NCBI GenBank assembly: GCA_020353115.1
Contig: CP070687.1
Coordinates: 2,692,880 to 2,700,204, forward strand
From: Bacteroidales bacterium
Lineage (GTDB): Bacteria; Bacteroidota; Bacteroidia; Bacteroidales; VadinHA17
DNA length: 7,325 nt
Reading direction: 5' to 3'
The notes beneath the pieces were generated by a model that worked only from the letters and a program-made list of their open reading frames with translations, was not told the origin of the DNA and did no database searches. Shown piece by piece: positions 6,273-7,325 of this stretch (position 1 is the first letter of the stretch; every line of letters starts with the position of its first letter). A program made the position numbers and the translations under genes.

Positions 6273-7253
6273 ATGGATTTTACCACAACGTACATGGGAC
6301 TGGGATTACGCACTCCGATAATTGCCGGCAGCTCAGGACTGACAAAATCGATCGGTCTCATTAAGCGTATGGCAGACAGCGGGGCAGGGGCAGTAATCCT
6401 TAAATCCCTTTTTGAAGAACAACTTGTTCAAGATCCTAAGGCTTTATCGGAACAGGATGAAATGTATTTCCGGTATCCCGAGGTTTTCGAATACCTCGAC
6501 AAATTCCCCGTCGAGGATGGTGTGGAAGCATATCTGAACCTCATCCAGGAGGCAAAAGAAGCCGTTAACATACCTGTTATTGCAAGCATAAACTGCATTT
6601 CGGCTACGGAGTGGACCTCATTTGCCAGGGAAATAACGAAAGCCGGAGCAGACGGACTGGAACTGAACATCGCCATTTATCCCTTTAATAAGAACGTCGA
6701 TAGCCAGACCATTGAAGATACCTATATTAAGATATTGAAAGGTGTTAAAGAAAATACAGGTATCCCGGTATCCGTCAAAATAGGGAATAATTTTACGAAC
6801 ATTTACCGGATCACTAACCGGCTTGATGAAGCCGGAGCTGATGCCCTTGTATTATTCAACCGTTTTTCCCGCCCGGATATTGACATTCAAACATTAAAAC
6901 CGGTATCAGGCAGCACAATGAGCTCACCGCAGGAAATCACGGAATCGCTTAAATGGATCAGCATATTATCACCGGAATTGAAATGCAGTCTTGCAGGAGC
7001 AACAGGTATCCATAATGCCGGAGGCATAATCAAACAGCTCCTGGCGGGTGCCGACGCCGTACAAGTTACAAGTACACTTTATCAACATGGCATTGAATAT
7101 ATCGGGAAGATGATCGACGACCTGGTAGCCTGGATGAAAAAATTCGGCTACAGCTCCATTGGTGATTTTAAGAATCTGATGGTCCGGAATGAAGACGCTG
7201 CAGCTTTAGAAAGGGTAGAGTTCATGAAAAAAACTGTCGGCGAAGTCGAATAG
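6273..7253 (+). CDS. Dihydroorotate dehydrogenase-like FMN TIM-barrel protein
   Basis: This 326-residue protein has the TIM-barrel pattern of class 1 dihydroorotate dehydrogenases. PIIAGSSGLT is at 15-24, the FMN-contacting Lys44 in VILKSLF, SINCISATEW at 105-114, a second conserved Lys169 in VSVKIG, and LFNRF at 194-198. The FMN-phosphate segment AGATGIHNAG at 241-250 is followed by LLAGADAVQVTSTLY at 256-270. The active-site loop differs: where PyrD class 1A has N-L-S-C-P-N with the catalytic cysteine, this protein has N132-I-A-I-Y-P, so an isoleucine replaces the base. It is therefore unlikely to be the pyrimidine-pathway enzyme, and pyrD would be a misleading symbol. Proteins of this type are usually labelled 'dihydroorotate dehydrogenase-like'; I recall them near pyruvate:ferredoxin oxidoreductase genes but cannot verify that here. 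The natural substrate is unknown. It is cytosolic (no signal or membrane segment), is transcribed divergently from hypF and is followed by a likely terminator. Confidence 0.88.
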   Translation: MDFTTTYMGLGLRTPIIAGSSGLTKSIGLIKRMADSGAGAVILKSLFEEQLVQDPKALSEQDEMYFRYPEVFEYLDKFPVEDGVEAYLNLIQEAKEAVNIPVIASINCISATEWTSFAREITKAGADGLELNIAIYPFNKNVDSQTIEDTYIKILKGVKENTGIPVSVKIGNNFTNIYRITNRLDEAGADALVLFNRFSRPDIDIQTLKPVSGSTMSSPQEITESLKWISILSPELKCSLAGATGIHNAGGIIKQLLAGADAVQVTSTLYQHGIEYIGKMIDDLVAWMKKFGYSSIGDFKNLMVRNEDAAALERVEFMKKTVGEVE

Positions 7254-7263
7254 GCAAATCCTT

Positions 7264-7290
7264 CCGCTTTTATTCAATCAAGCGGTTTCT
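7264..7290 (+). terminator. Probable intrinsic terminator after the DHOD-like gene
   Basis: CCGCTT at 7264-7269 and AAGCGG at 7280-7285 form a perfect 6-bp stem with a 10-nt loop, followed at once by TTTCT. It starts 11 nt after the TAG stop. The stem is short and the T-run is interrupted, so the call is moderate. It suggests that the DHOD-like gene is transcribed as a single unit. The remaining bases to the window end contain nothing I can identify. Confidence 0.5.
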
Positions 7291-7325
7291 ATAAGCTAAA
7301 AAACTGAATGCCGATACCACTTAAT

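Overview
The window is an ordinary-looking chromosomal segment dominated by the [NiFe]-hydrogenase maturation (hyp) genes of an anaerobic or facultative bacterium. I favour a member of the Bacteroidota, from three things. Start codons are mostly preceded by A/T-rich leaders without a Shine-Dalgarno sequence. The few promoter-like boxes resemble the TAnnTTTG type known from Bacteroides. A CTGAACY heptamer array of a kind I associate with intergenic DNA in that phylum lies between hypD and hypE. This placement is an inference and not proven by the sequence.

Layout, left to right. At 1-199 (minus) is the N-terminus of an NAD(P)-binding Rossmann protein of the SDR/NmrA type, cut by the window edge. 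At 306-647 (minus) is hypA. A 231-bp intergenic region (648-878) contains a perfect CRP/FNR-type dyad. At 879-1289 (plus) is a small, cysteine-rich zinc-ribbon protein that I do not recognise. It converges on hypE with 21 bp between stop codons. From 6042 down to 1311 (minus) runs hypF-hypC-hypD-hypE. hypF/hypC overlap by 10 nt and hypC/hypD by 4 nt (ATGA), while hypD and hypE are separated by 114 nt carrying the heptamer array. A 230-bp divergent region (6043-6272) is unusually rich in inverted repeats. At 6273-7253 (plus) is a dihydroorotate-dehydrogenase-like flavoprotein followed by a probable terminator.

How the genes work together. HypF and HypE turn carbamoyl phosphate into the cyanide ligands of the hydrogenase iron. 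HypC and HypD form the scaffold on which the Fe(CN)2CO unit is built. HypA, normally with HypB, delivers nickel. All five Hyp proteins seen here keep their diagnostic residues and look functional. hypB, the hydrogenase subunits and the maturation endopeptidase are not in the window. The DHOD-like protein and the zinc-ribbon protein are neighbours with no proven link to hydrogenase maturation.

I found no mobile element, CRISPR array, tRNA or rRNA. The parts most worth a second look are the repeat-rich hypF/DHOD-like intergenic region, the unrecognised zinc-ribbon gene and its FNR-like dyad, and the heptamer array that abuts the hypD stop codon. I cannot claim a new biological system from this sequence alone.
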